This document shows positions 18,351-26,925 of a stretch of 64,000 nucleotides of DNA, one piece after another. The first letter of the stretch is position 1, and every line of letters starts with the position of its first letter. Location of the stretch: assembly GCF_042675705.1 (NCBI RefSeq), contig NZ_JBHTJJ010000012.1. One strand, given 5' to 3'. A program made the position numbers and the translations under genes. The notes beneath the pieces were generated by a model. That model ran no database searches and had not been told where the DNA came from. It worked only from the letters and a program-made list of their open reading frames with translations. The DNA comes from Ruegeria arenilitoris. GTDB lineage: Bacteria; Pseudomonadota; Alphaproteobacteria; Rhodobacterales; Rhodobacteraceae.

Positions 18351-18367
18351 GATATGTAAATGATATC
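18351..18367 (+). promoter_or_regulatory. candidate operator dyad upstream of the zinc-uptake operon
   Basis: GATAT-N7-ATATC (GATATGTAAATGATATC) is a near-symmetrical AT-rich dyad centred 36 bp before the GTG start. Zinc-uptake genes in alphaproteobacteria are usually repressed by Zur at AT-rich palindromes, so a Zur or similar site is plausible, but it does not clearly match the published Zur consensus. Confidence 0.35.
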
Positions 18368-18394
18368 TTTTTAAGCGCACGAGGAGCCACATAC

Positions 18395-18976
18395 GTGATC
18401 AAGCGAACTTTGCTAGTTTTCACCTCGCTTGCCACTACCGTTTTTGCCAGTGAAACACGGTCGCTTGGCGCCCATGAACACGGCGTCGGCGTATTGAATA
18501 TCGCGGTGGACGACACCACGGTTTTCATGGAGTTTCACGCTCCTGGAGCCGATATCGTCGGTTTCGAGTATGCGGCGGTGAACGCTGAGGATCGCAATGC
18601 CATAGACACGGCCGTAGCGACACTTGCCCGTCCACTTAAACTCTTCATCCTGCCGGCCGCCGCAGAATGCAGCGTAGTGCAGGCCAGCGCCGAGTTGGAA
18701 GGCGAAGGTGCACATGGCGAGCAGCATGCGCATGAAGAAGATCATGCCCACGAACATGATGAACACGGCGCCAACGAAGCAGGTCACACAGAGTTTCACG
18801 CCGAATACACCCTGACCTGTGCCAATGCAGACGCAATTACCGAAATCTCGTTTGGTTACTTCGACACCTTCTCGAACGCTCGAGAGTTGGAGGTGCAGAT
18901 CGTTTCGGAGACGGGTGCACAAGCATTTGAAGTTGAGCGCGATGAGCCGACGCTGGACCTGCGTGGCTTCTTCTGA
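18395..18976 (+). CDS. zrgA: ZrgA-like periplasmic zinc-binding protein (DUF2796)
   Basis: A 193-residue exported protein (signal peptide about 1-18, cleavage near FAS-ET) with the DUF2796 opening GAHEHGVGVLNIAVDD (26-41) and a His/Asp/Glu-rich metal-binding stretch at about 107-135 (HGEQHAHEEDHAHEHDEHG). ZrgA in Vibrio is the periplasmic component of a zinc importer. Start is GTG with GAGGAG 8 nt upstream. It heads the operon: ATPase gene 3 nt later, permease overlapping, DUF3299 gene at the end. The order matches the Zrg system. Confidence 0.88.
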   Translation: MIKRTLLVFTSLATTVFASETRSLGAHEHGVGVLNIAVDDTTVFMEFHAPGADIVGFEYAAVNAEDRNAIDTAVATLARPLKLFILPAAAECSVVQASAELEGEGAHGEQHAHEEDHAHEHDEHGANEAGHTEFHAEYTLTCANADAITEISFGYFDTFSNARELEVQIVSETGAQAFEVERDEPTLDLRGFF

Positions 18977-18978
18977 GC

Positions 18979-19677
18979 TTGCTGGGAGGCGGCAACATAG
19001 ACCTCAAGAATGTCCGCTTCCGTTGGCCGGGGCGGAAATCCTTTGGTATTTCGGTCTCGGCTCTATCCGTGCGGGCGGGCGAAACCGTCCTGCTTCTTGG
19101 TGAGAGCGGTTCGGGAAAATCGACGCTTCTATCTCTGATCTGCGGAACCATCATTGCAGACAGGGGAATTGTGACCGTGTCAGGGATTGATCTCAAGACA
19201 CTGTCAAGTGGGAAGCGCGACAGCTTCAGAGCGGAAAATATCGGTGTCATCTTTCAGCAATTCAACCTGTTACCCTTCGCATCGGTTATCGACAATATCC
19301 TGCTGCCCCTTCGCTTCGCTCCCGAACGTAGAAGTCGTTGCCTGGATGAAAATAAGGACGCCGCCAATCTTTGCAGTGCCCTTGGACTGCCAGACGGCAT
19401 CGTATCCAGCAAGGCCGCGAAGCTTAGCGTAGGTCAGCAACAGCGTGTCGCCGTCGCACGCGCCCTGATCGGTCAACCGCCAATCCTGGTTGCAGATGAG
19501 CCAACCTCTTCACTCGACGAAACATCGCAAGCGACCTTTTTGGATCTGATGTTTGAGCAAGTCCGCGCACAGAACTCGACCCTTTTGATGGTCAGCCATG
19601 ACCCACGTCTGGCCGAGAGATTCGACCGAGTGGTGCGCATGTCCGATACCGTAGAGACCGACAGGCAAGCCGCGTGA
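18979..19677 (+). CDS. ABC transporter ATPase of the Zrg zinc system
   Basis: A 232-residue ATPase of the MacB/LolD type: Walker A GESGSGKST (near residue 38-46), Q-loop NIGVIFQQFNL, signature LSVGQ, Walker B ILVADEPTSSLD, and H-loop MVSHD. I take TTG at 18979 as start because the frame closes at 18943 and no ATG or GTG lies in between. It couples with the FtsX-like permease: its stop overlaps the permease start (GTGA). Confidence 0.88.
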   Translation: MLGGGNIDLKNVRFRWPGRKSFGISVSALSVRAGETVLLLGESGSGKSTLLSLICGTIIADRGIVTVSGIDLKTLSSGKRDSFRAENIGVIFQQFNLLPFASVIDNILLPLRFAPERRSRCLDENKDAANLCSALGLPDGIVSSKAAKLSVGQQQRVAVARALIGQPPILVADEPTSSLDETSQATFLDLMFEQVRAQNSTLLMVSHDPRLAERFDRVVRMSDTVETDRQAA

Positions 19678-20924
19678 TCTTGCGGATCGCCTTCGGCTCG
19701 TTGATGGCACGCGCTCTGACCGTCGCCATGACGATACTCGCAATCGGCTTGTCGGTTGCGCTGTTCCTTGGCGTGGAAAAAGTGAGGACTGGAGCAAAGA
19801 CGAGTTTCGCGGATACGATCTCTGGCACCGATCTGATCGTTGGGGCGCGCTCGGGATCGGTGCAGCTTCTTCTTTATTCCGTGTTCCGCATTGGCAACGC
19901 GACAAACAACGTGACCTGGGAAAGTTATCAAGACATCGCGGCGCGTGCGGATGTTGACTGGATCGTTCCCATATCGCTCGGCGACAGCCATCGCCAGTTC
20001 CGGGTCATGGGAACGAGTGCAGCCTTTTTCGAGCACTACAAGTACCGGAACGGGCAAGATCTGGCCTTCGAATCTGGTGTCATCCTCGATGATCTCTTCG
20101 ACACGGTCATTGGATACGATGTCGCCCGGACACTGGGGTACTCGATAGGCGATCCAATTATCATCGCGCACGGGCTCGCTTCTTTTACCGAACACAGGGA
20201 TCAGCCCTTTCGCGTGTCCGGCATCCTGCAAAAAACTGGCACCCCCGTTGATCGGACAGTGATCGTCTCAATGGAGGCCATCGAAGCGATCCACGTTGAT
20301 TGGCAGAGCGGCGCAAGGATGCCCGGCCAGACCACACCGCAGGAGGCTATCCGCCAGATGGACCTGACGCCGAAAGCCATCACTGCAGCACTTGTCGGGG
20401 TGAATAGCCCGATACAAACATTCGCGTTGCAGCGCGCCATCAATGAATACCCCGAGGAGCCCTTGCTTGCGATCTTACCGGGCGTGGCCCTTCAAGAGTT
20501 ATGGGGGATCGTTGGTGTCGCAGAGACTGCATTATCTGCTGTGTCTGTCATGGTTGTCGCTACCGCGCTCATCGGCATGATGGCGACGATTTTTTCCAGT
20601 CTCAACGAGCGCAGGCGCGAAATGGCGATTTTTCGGGCTGTGGGAGCCAGCCCAGCGGCAATTATGGGGCTCCTTGTCTTCGAAGCAATACTGACTGCAA
20701 CTGCGGGAGCCATGTTGGGTTTGGGCATGCTCTATCTCGGCCTGGTCGTGGCGCAGCCGATGATTGACAGCGCCTTCGGCCTGTTCATCCCGATCGATCC
20801 GCCAGCTTTCAAGGAACTGCTCGTCCTGATTTCGGTGGTCGCTGCTGGTGCAGGCGTAAGCCTCGTCCCAGCCTTGCGCGCCTACCGCTTGTCCTTGGCT
20901 GACGGCATGACGGTGAAAACATGA
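19674..20924 (+). CDS. FtsX/MacB-like ABC permease of the Zrg zinc system
   Basis: A 416-residue membrane protein with one N-terminal helix (about 14-34, VAMTILAIGLSVALFLGV), a large periplasmic domain (about 40-270) and three C-terminal helices from about 278, the FtsX topology. It contains RRREMAIFRAVGASPAAIMG, the cytoplasmic coupling motif. The GTG start overlaps the ATPase stop. Such permeases usually work in mechanotransmission rather than import, so how the Zrg system moves zinc is not obvious from its fold. Confidence 0.87.
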   Translation: MILRIAFGSLMARALTVAMTILAIGLSVALFLGVEKVRTGAKTSFADTISGTDLIVGARSGSVQLLLYSVFRIGNATNNVTWESYQDIAARADVDWIVPISLGDSHRQFRVMGTSAAFFEHYKYRNGQDLAFESGVILDDLFDTVIGYDVARTLGYSIGDPIIIAHGLASFTEHRDQPFRVSGILQKTGTPVDRTVIVSMEAIEAIHVDWQSGARMPGQTTPQEAIRQMDLTPKAITAALVGVNSPIQTFALQRAINEYPEEPLLAILPGVALQELWGIVGVAETALSAVSVMVVATALIGMMATIFSSLNERRREMAIFRAVGASPAAIMGLLVFEAILTATAGAMLGLGMLYLGLVVAQPMIDSAFGLFIPIDPPAFKELLVLISVVAAGAGVSLVPALRAYRLSLADGMTVKT

Positions 20925-21118
20925 AGCACTTGCACAGGGCCGCAGAGGCCAGTGGGCCGCGAAGCGATGTCCGGTTGCTGATGGGTCCTGATCCCGGAGA
21001 CAGAGCGCATAGCGATGTGCGCAATGATGCTACTAACCGCCGGAAACTATGGTACTGTCTCGGGTGTGTGATGGTGAGCACGGGAAACATGAACGCCCGT
21101 ATAACTAGGAACGCTTGA
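20921..21118 (+). CDS. possible coupled small ORF in the zinc operon
   Basis: A 65-codon frame starts in an ATGA overlap with the permease stop and ends 9 nt before the DUF3299 start, so it fills the gap almost exactly. The predicted peptide has no domain, signal peptide or membrane helix that I recognise, and the composition (many Arg/Asn) is unlike its neighbours. It could be a real coupled gene or simply an open gap. Confidence 0.3.
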   Translation: MKHLHRAAEASGPRSDVRLLMGPDPGDRAHSDVRNDATNRRKLWYCLGCVMVSTGNMNARITRNA

Positions 21119-21127
21119 AAGGAGTTG

Positions 21128-21784
21128 ATGGTGAAAGACCGCAAGCTGATTGTTCTCGTTTCCACATTGGGTCTGCTGTTTGCAGTATCTTCGGCCTCTG
21201 CCGAACGACTGGTTCTAGGCTGGGACACATTGGCGCCACCGCAGGCCGTTATCGAAGATCCATTTGCCAAACTGACCCGAGACCAATTGGATGCACTCAG
21301 GCAGATTCTCAGGTTCGAGAGTTCAAAGAACAGCCCGACTCCTTCCATGACGTCCAAAAATGCAAGCGAACTCCGCGATCGGCTCTTGGGTGAAGGTCTG
21401 GACGTAGATTGGCTCTTCGAGCAGCGCGAGCGCATCATAGAGAAACGCCGCGCCCAGAGCACCGCGGTGAACCCCGAAATCATAGGAGCAGAAGTTCGTA
21501 TGCCTGGCTATGTCCTGCCGCTCGAATTCGACGGGTTAAAAGTGACCGAGTTCCTGTTAGTCCCTTACGCCGGTGCTTGTATCCATACGCCTCCACCTCC
21601 GGCAAACCAGATGGTGCATGTTACTTATGAAAAAGGGATTGAGGTTTCCGGGCTGTTCGCGCCTGTATGGATCGAGGGGGAGATGAATGCAGCCTATTCC
21701 GTGCAGGACGTAGGCTTTTCCGACGGTGCATCGCGCGTGGAAGTGGGCTACGGGATGTCTGCCGAAACGGTAGAACTTTACTGA
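21128..21784 (+). CDS. DUF3299 periplasmic protein of the Zrg zinc operon
   Basis: A 218-residue exported protein (signal peptide KLIVLVSTLGLLFAVSSASA). The DUF3299 core is VRMPGYVLPLEFDGLKVTEF followed by FLLVPYAGACIHTPPPPANQ, in which Cys, His and Pro residues sit as in the family. DUF3299 genes accompany ZrgA/ABC genes and probably help metal capture or transfer. ATG 21128 has AAGGAG 6 nt upstream. Last gene of the operon. Confidence 0.82.
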   Translation: MVKDRKLIVLVSTLGLLFAVSSASAERLVLGWDTLAPPQAVIEDPFAKLTRDQLDALRQILRFESSKNSPTPSMTSKNASELRDRLLGEGLDVDWLFEQRERIIEKRRAQSTAVNPEIIGAEVRMPGYVLPLEFDGLKVTEFLLVPYAGACIHTPPPPANQMVHVTYEKGIEVSGLFAPVWIEGEMNAAYSVQDVGFSDGASRVEVGYGMSAETVELY

Positions 21785-21815
21785 TACGGCAGATACTCAC
21801 GCGCTGCGGCGTTTA

Positions 21816-22601
21816 TCAGAAAGAAAACTTTACGCCCAGAAACGGTCCGCCGAGATTGAGGTCATCGATTGGTCCGAAATTGTCCAGATCAAAATCCATG
21901 TAGCGGTAACCGATAACCAGATCAGCCCGGTTCATTCGATAGTTTGCAGCAAGTGACGCTTGCCAGGTCAAGTCGCTGTTGCCGGCGCCGATGTCCCCAT
22001 AATAGGACAAGTACCATTTATCATTCAGCTCCGTAATGCCACGAAGGCCAACGACGACGTCCCAGTTGTTGCCCGCTTCATTTTCTCTGATAACCTGCCC
22101 GTCGATAGGGGAACCACCAACGGCTTCCGTGGCGTCCACCTCGACTTTGCCATCCAGCCACAGGAATCGGACCCCACCCGTTGCGTGCAGGGTAGTCCCT
22201 GCTGTCTTCATGATCTTGTACCCAGCACCAAAAGTACTTTGGAAGCCCTTCAGGTCAAAAGAACCATTGACGTCAACCTCGATCGGGCCAACCGATGCGG
22301 AGGTGCCTGCGGAGTCCCCGAGATCAAGGTAAAATGCATCTGCAAAGAATAGCCAATCGTCTTTCTCTGCGAAAATAGCGCCCATGAAGCCAAGCTTCAG
22401 GTCTTCGATAATCGTGTCGATGGGCATCGATATGTCAGCACCCGTTGTGGTTTCACCCCCAAGATCAGCGCCCCAGAAGTAAACTTCGGCCTGCCAGTCC
22501 CAACTGCCTAGTCCGGTATCCTGTGCAACAGTCACGTTCGGAGCGCAGATTATTGCCGCGACCGGCAAACACACTGCCTTCAGACATTTCAAAGCATTCA
22601 T
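21816..22601 (-). CDS. outer-membrane beta-barrel protein
   Basis: A 261-residue protein with signal peptide (MNALKCLKAVCLPVAAIICAPNVTVAQ) and alternating amphipathic strands ending in GVKFSF, the C-terminal Phe typical of barrel proteins folded by the BAM complex. GYRYMDFDLDNFG and the Gly/Trp-rich body resemble OmpW/8-stranded barrels. Function cannot be read. It may serve the zinc operon (convergent, 31 bp away) or the amidohydrolases upstream. Confidence 0.75.
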   Translation of the reverse strand: MNALKCLKAVCLPVAAIICAPNVTVAQDTGLGSWDWQAEVYFWGADLGGETTTGADISMPIDTIIEDLKLGFMGAIFAEKDDWLFFADAFYLDLGDSAGTSASVGPIEVDVNGSFDLKGFQSTFGAGYKIMKTAGTTLHATGGVRFLWLDGKVEVDATEAVGGSPIDGQVIRENEAGNNWDVVVGLRGITELNDKWYLSYYGDIGAGNSDLTWQASLAANYRMNRADLVIGYRYMDFDLDNFGPIDDLNLGGPFLGVKFSF

Positions 22602-22700
22602 GTCGATTTCCTTCCTATTGCCAGCTCGTAATGCAGGTGTAATTTCTGCCGGAAGGAAGGCGGGATTCTTATCCCAATGGTCACCGTTCCGGCGGCGGTG

Positions 22701-24041
22701 TCATTCAAGCGTGTTCTTGTAGATGACGCCGTCTTTCATGATAATTTTGATGTTGTCGCTATCTGTCACCGCGCCCAGGTCCTCAAGCGGATTGCCTTCG
22801 ACCAGCAACAGATCGGCATAGTTGCCTTCCGCCACCAGCCCGAGAGTGCCTTCAAGATAGGGGTTACGCATATCGCCGCTCATTGCGAAAAGCTCTCCGG
22901 CGTTGCTTGTCGCCATGCGCAATATTTCGACGGGCTCAAACCAGTCCAGCAAACGCTCCATCTGCTTGGCCTGCTCTTCAGCAACCTCGGATGGCACGAA
23001 GAACAAATCTGTACCGTAGGTCACTTTTAATTCCGGGATTTCTTTGGCCCACTGATACACTTTGGCTGTGCCTTCACAAACAATCGCGAGCTTGGCATTC
23101 GAAAAATCACTAAGCTGCGGTTCGGAGCAGACCGTAAAAGGCTGCGTGCTCAGGAACACACCTTCATCTGCCATACGCTGGAGCGTTTCTTTGTCCAGTA
23201 GTTGCCCGTGCCCAATATCCTTGACGCCCGCATCAATCGCGCGATTAATAGACTCTTTGTGATAAGCATGGATCGTGACATAGGTGCCCCAGTCAGCAGC
23301 CGTATCGACAGCGGCCTTGATTTCATCAAAGGTAAACTGGTTTCCCAACAGAGGATCAGCCGGCGAGGAATAACCGCCGCCAGCCATCAACTTGATCTGG
23401 GATGCGCCATGCCGCAAATTCTCGCGTGCCGCTGCCAGTACCTGCGGGACCCCGTCAGTGAGATACCCATCGCCCGACTTGTAAAGTGGGGGAAGATCGC
23501 CGCCGAAACGGGGGTGGGTTTGATTGGGGAAACGAAAATCGCCGTGGCCAGCAGTCTGTGAGAGTGGCCCTCCGGACGGATAGATTCTCGGGCCGGGAAC
23601 CAGCCCCTGATCGATCGCTTGCTTCAGTCCAAACGAAGCTCCGCCCATGTCCCTTACCGAAGTGAAGCCACGCATCAACATGTTTTCAGCGTCTACCGCC
23701 GAGTGAATGGCATTGTACTCTGGGAGGGCAGTAAGAAATGCGCTCTGGGGCAACGTGGTCCACGTAATATGCGCGTGGGTATCGGAAAGCCCGGGCATCA
23801 ATGTGCGACCACCGCCGTCGATCACCTGACCGCCGGCGACGGCGATATCATCCGACGAGATCTGGGTAATCAAGTTGTCGGTGACAACGACGTTGACATC
23901 TTCCATCAACGTCTCGTTCACGCCGTCGAAAACATCGACATTGGTGAACAGGATGGGGCCGTCCTGCGACACGGCGACCCCGGTTGAAAGAATGAGCGCG
24001 AGAGACGCGCTCAATGCTGTTCTTGACTGTCGTTTTACCAT
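22701..24041 (-). CDS. exported metal-dependent amidohydrolase (imidazolonepropionase/prolidase-like)
   Basis: A 446-residue protein with a signal peptide (MVKRQSRTALSASLALILSTG). The amidohydrolase metal centre is complete: HxH in DTHAHITW, a Lys in KLMAGGGYSSP (bridging carbamate), His in TIHAYHKES and DIGHGQLLD, and Asp in VTYGTDLFF. Such enzymes hydrolyse cyclic amides or Xaa-Pro dipeptides; the substrate is unknown. ATG 24041 follows a long non-matching extension, so it is the better start. It lies with a second amidohydrolase and two outer-membrane genes. Confidence 0.82.
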   Translation of the reverse strand: MVKRQSRTALSASLALILSTGVAVSQDGPILFTNVDVFDGVNETLMEDVNVVVTDNLITQISSDDIAVAGGQVIDGGGRTLMPGLSDTHAHITWTTLPQSAFLTALPEYNAIHSAVDAENMLMRGFTSVRDMGGASFGLKQAIDQGLVPGPRIYPSGGPLSQTAGHGDFRFPNQTHPRFGGDLPPLYKSGDGYLTDGVPQVLAAARENLRHGASQIKLMAGGGYSSPADPLLGNQFTFDEIKAAVDTAADWGTYVTIHAYHKESINRAIDAGVKDIGHGQLLDKETLQRMADEGVFLSTQPFTVCSEPQLSDFSNAKLAIVCEGTAKVYQWAKEIPELKVTYGTDLFFVPSEVAEEQAKQMERLLDWFEPVEILRMATSNAGELFAMSGDMRNPYLEGTLGLVAEGNYADLLLVEGNPLEDLGAVTDSDNIKIIMKDGVIYKNTLE

Positions 24042-24114
24042 ATCGGCGTCTCCACTTCGTTTTTCCATTTCAGTTTATTACGCTACCTGCCGACCAGCGA
24101 TTGTCAAAGCTCTC

Positions 24115-25662
24115 TTATTCGACCACAGGATTGCGGATCGCGACACCAGCCGGGATGTTCTGCACGACAGAGTCGTCCACCACGACCTGTCCATTCACGA
24201 TGACGAAAGGGATACCCGTGGTCGGCAGGGAGTTCTCTCCGATTGTCGGGGTCGCATTGTCGGTCACGGTCTCCGGATCAAAGATCGTGATATCCGCTGC
24301 CATACCTTCCTGCACACGCCCGCGCTGCTTCATCTGCGGAACCTGATCCTCAAGAAACAGGGCCGGTTCATAGCTCATCTTGGAAAGCGCATCCATCAGC
24401 GACACCTTGCCCTCTTCACGCACCATACGCAGGATTCGACCGTGCGTGCCCGCACCGCGCGCGTGGCCGTTGGCCGACCCATAGGGCGTGTCGAAATTGG
24501 CGATAAATCCGAGCTTTTTTCCATCATTGTCGGTGATGATCCACGGCATGCCATCTGACCCGACAATCACGCCCGGCCGGGTGAAGGCTTCTTCGATGTA
24601 TTCTTCTTTCATAGTATACATCAGCAGATCGGTTGCAGGTGCTTCCTTGCGCAGACGATCGAATTCCTCGTTCGTCAGTGGCTCGCCAGTCGCGGCCAGT
24701 TTGTAGTCCGAGGCCTGAATGCCCATGCGCTCTTCAAAACCCGGCTTGTTGTAATCGGCATCCACATATGTGCCTGCGTATTGATAGGGGTAGAATTCGC
24801 CGATTACTTTCTGACCCTTGGCGCGTGCGGAATCGATCAGGTCAAGGCATTCCTTGGTAAGGCCGAGACAGAGGCTGGGAATATGGTGCAGCAACAGGGG
24901 CACGTCATTTTCACGCGCAATGGTCAGCATTTCCGTCATTCCCATAAAGCCGCTGGGCGGGATCTGGGAAAGGTACCGGATATGCGACGTGATCGGTACG
25001 TCGTATTTGGCCGCGAGCCCCGTCACGGCCATGACTTCGGGGCTGCCAACCACGGTGTAATAGCCGATGGGATAGGCAACGCCGATCCCGCCCTGCTTCA
25101 GTTCTGCCTCAACCGCGTCGAGGATTGCGGCCTCATCCAGTGGGTCGTAGGTCTTGGTCTTGAACTGCGCGCCATCCTGCATGGCGGCCCCGAGGGCCGG
25201 GCCATAGAGAACACGCCCGTCGGGCATTTGCCCGTCGAGCACCGCAACGCGCGCACCGACATGGGCCACGTTCGTTCCATAGTTGACAAAGGATTTGCCG
25301 TCCCAGAAGTCGTAGAAGTCGGCGACCGGAAAGGCGCCTACTTCGAGGTCCATCGGGGTCGTCACACCATCCCGCACATAGAGCTTGTGCCCGAATTCGG
25401 ACTGCGCGTGGCTGTGAAAGTCGATGAACCCGGGGGCAACGACATGCCCCGTCGCGTCGATTTCACGCGCGCCGTCGAGGTCATCCAAGCTGATCTCGGT
25501 GATATAGCCGTTGTTGATGCCCACGTTGGCCACCTGATCGAAGCCGGTTTCGGGGTCCATCACGCGGCCATTGTTGATCACTAAATCGAAGCTTTGAGCA
25601 TACGCTGTGGAGGCGGTCATTACCGATAGAATGAGTGGTAGAGCTGTTAGCGAGTTCTTCAT
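24115..25662 (-). CDS. exported N-acyl-D-amino-acid deacylase-like amidohydrolase
   Basis: A 515-residue protein with signal peptide ending STAYA-QSFDL. It contains INNGRVMDPETG, APGFIDFHSHAQ (metal HxH), TSHIRYL and LLHHIPS (further His ligands), IVGSDGMPW (Asp) and a C-terminal beta-sandwich ending GIPFVIVNGQVVVDD. These are hallmarks of the D-aminoacylase/dihydroorotase-like group. Periplasmic location plus D-amide specificity would fit peptidoglycan or D-peptide scavenging; inference only. Separated by 73 bp from the other amidohydrolase, same strand. Confidence 0.82.
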   Translation of the reverse strand: MKNSLTALPLILSVMTASTAYAQSFDLVINNGRVMDPETGFDQVANVGINNGYITEISLDDLDGAREIDATGHVVAPGFIDFHSHAQSEFGHKLYVRDGVTTPMDLEVGAFPVADFYDFWDGKSFVNYGTNVAHVGARVAVLDGQMPDGRVLYGPALGAAMQDGAQFKTKTYDPLDEAAILDAVEAELKQGGIGVAYPIGYYTVVGSPEVMAVTGLAAKYDVPITSHIRYLSQIPPSGFMGMTEMLTIARENDVPLLLHHIPSLCLGLTKECLDLIDSARAKGQKVIGEFYPYQYAGTYVDADYNKPGFEERMGIQASDYKLAATGEPLTNEEFDRLRKEAPATDLLMYTMKEEYIEEAFTRPGVIVGSDGMPWIITDNDGKKLGFIANFDTPYGSANGHARGAGTHGRILRMVREEGKVSLMDALSKMSYEPALFLEDQVPQMKQRGRVQEGMAADITIFDPETVTDNATPTIGENSLPTTGIPFVIVNGQVVVDDSVVQNIPAGVAIRNPVVE

Positions 25663-25765
25663 TTAAACCTCCAATGTTCGTTCAATGGTCTGCGCCACGA
25701 ATAAAGAAGTCAGCACCGGGCTGACTTCATCGTGACGGCGCGTCGGTAAAGTTCATTGATCCAGA

Positions 25766-26656
25766 TCACTTCGGGAACAGGAAGGTGACGTTGAAACGCA
25801 ACCCCCAGTCGGGTCCACCCGACGGCGAGTCGAGGTACGGGCGCCCCGCCAGTTGAAAGCTGACCGGTTGCTGGCCGAAATGCACAAGCTTGCTGACGCC
25901 GATATTCAGCGGCGCCGTCCATTCTTCCTCATTCCAATCGTAACTCGCTTCGGCATTGATCGAAAAGGTCCAGGCGTCAGGCGTCGTGTAGGTCAGGAAG
26001 GGCTGCAGGAAGGTCGCATTGGTCTTGTCCCGGCCATCGGACGGGCTGTCGACGCCCCAGATGTGGTTGACGAGGGCGCCATAGGTCCAGCCATTCTTCT
26101 GTTTCAGCGCGACAAATGTTGGACCAACCCCCCAGTTATCGGAGGAGAATTCGTCCTTGCCTGTTGGCAGGAGCAGCACCGGGCCCGCCCCCCAGATCCA
26201 GCCACCTTTGGTCGGTGCCTTTGGCGAGAAGAAAAAAGACTGGACGATATCGCCCAGCCCCGAGGTGTCGCTGCCGCCGATGACCGGCGAGTCCAGATCA
26301 ATGAAAGGAACGATCGTCCGTGAAATCAGATTCCAGTTATCGGAAAGATCGAACGGGATAACCGGCTGCACGTTGAGAACCCAGCGATCCGCATCCACCT
26401 CCCCTATACCGGTGTCGTAATTCAACTGAAACGGGACGCTTATCAGGCTGGCGACCGGGTTCGACAACTGCTTGGCCAGATCAGCGGCCTCCCCCGGCGC
26501 AGGGCTGCCGGAGGTGTTCGGAACGGGCACGCCACCAGCAGTCGCGCCTTGGGTGACGGTGTCGCCGGAGGAAATCGCGGACGAGGACTGAGCCAGCACG
26601 CCTGTCGGCAGCGAGACCGCAAAAACAAGCGAAAGCTTTGTAAGTGTCGAATTCAT
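25766..26656 (-). CDS. transporter/outer-membrane beta-barrel protein
   Basis: A 296-residue protein with signal peptide (MNSTLTKLSLVFAVSLPTGVLA). Aromatic beta-strand repeats (FIDLDSPVIGGSDTSGLGDI, NGWTYGALVNHIWG) and the end NVTFLFPK point to an outer-membrane barrel of the group annotated as neuromedin-U/transporter-like. It precedes the two amidohydrolases on the same strand (gap about 100 bp), so it may let their substrates in. A GTG two codons upstream is an alternative start. Confidence 0.65.
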   Translation of the reverse strand: MNSTLTKLSLVFAVSLPTGVLAQSSSAISSGDTVTQGATAGGVPVPNTSGSPAPGEAADLAKQLSNPVASLISVPFQLNYDTGIGEVDADRWVLNVQPVIPFDLSDNWNLISRTIVPFIDLDSPVIGGSDTSGLGDIVQSFFFSPKAPTKGGWIWGAGPVLLLPTGKDEFSSDNWGVGPTFVALKQKNGWTYGALVNHIWGVDSPSDGRDKTNATFLQPFLTYTTPDAWTFSINAEASYDWNEEEWTAPLNIGVSKLVHFGQQPVSFQLAGRPYLDSPSGGPDWGLRFNVTFLFPK

Positions 26657-26925
26657 TCTCACGTTAAGGTCCCTTCGAATCGATGAAACTGGCGGCGGCG
26701 GAAACTGAAGACGTGGATCGCGTCCTCGTTCGGGTTGAATTCGCCGCGATACGACGAGGCATCTTCAGCTTGACGACTTCGTGCTCCAAACTTTCAATCA
26801 TTGGATTAAGAGTGCGCTTGGCGGGTTGGATTTGGCAATTCCATAAAGATACGATTCTTCCTGCATTGGGCGCCATTCTTCCCTAAACGCTGGATTCATC
26901 GAAAATACATGTTAAATTCAGCCGT

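Noticed and set aside
17979..18392. open frames on both strands between AsmA and zinc operon
   Set aside because: No family, no start signals; the two frames overlap each other and neither looks like a protein.
25756..25769. FNR-like match TTGATCCAGATCAC
   Set aside because: Close to the consensus, but it lies across a stop codon region and 93 nt from the deacylase start; probably chance, so not counted in the regulon.
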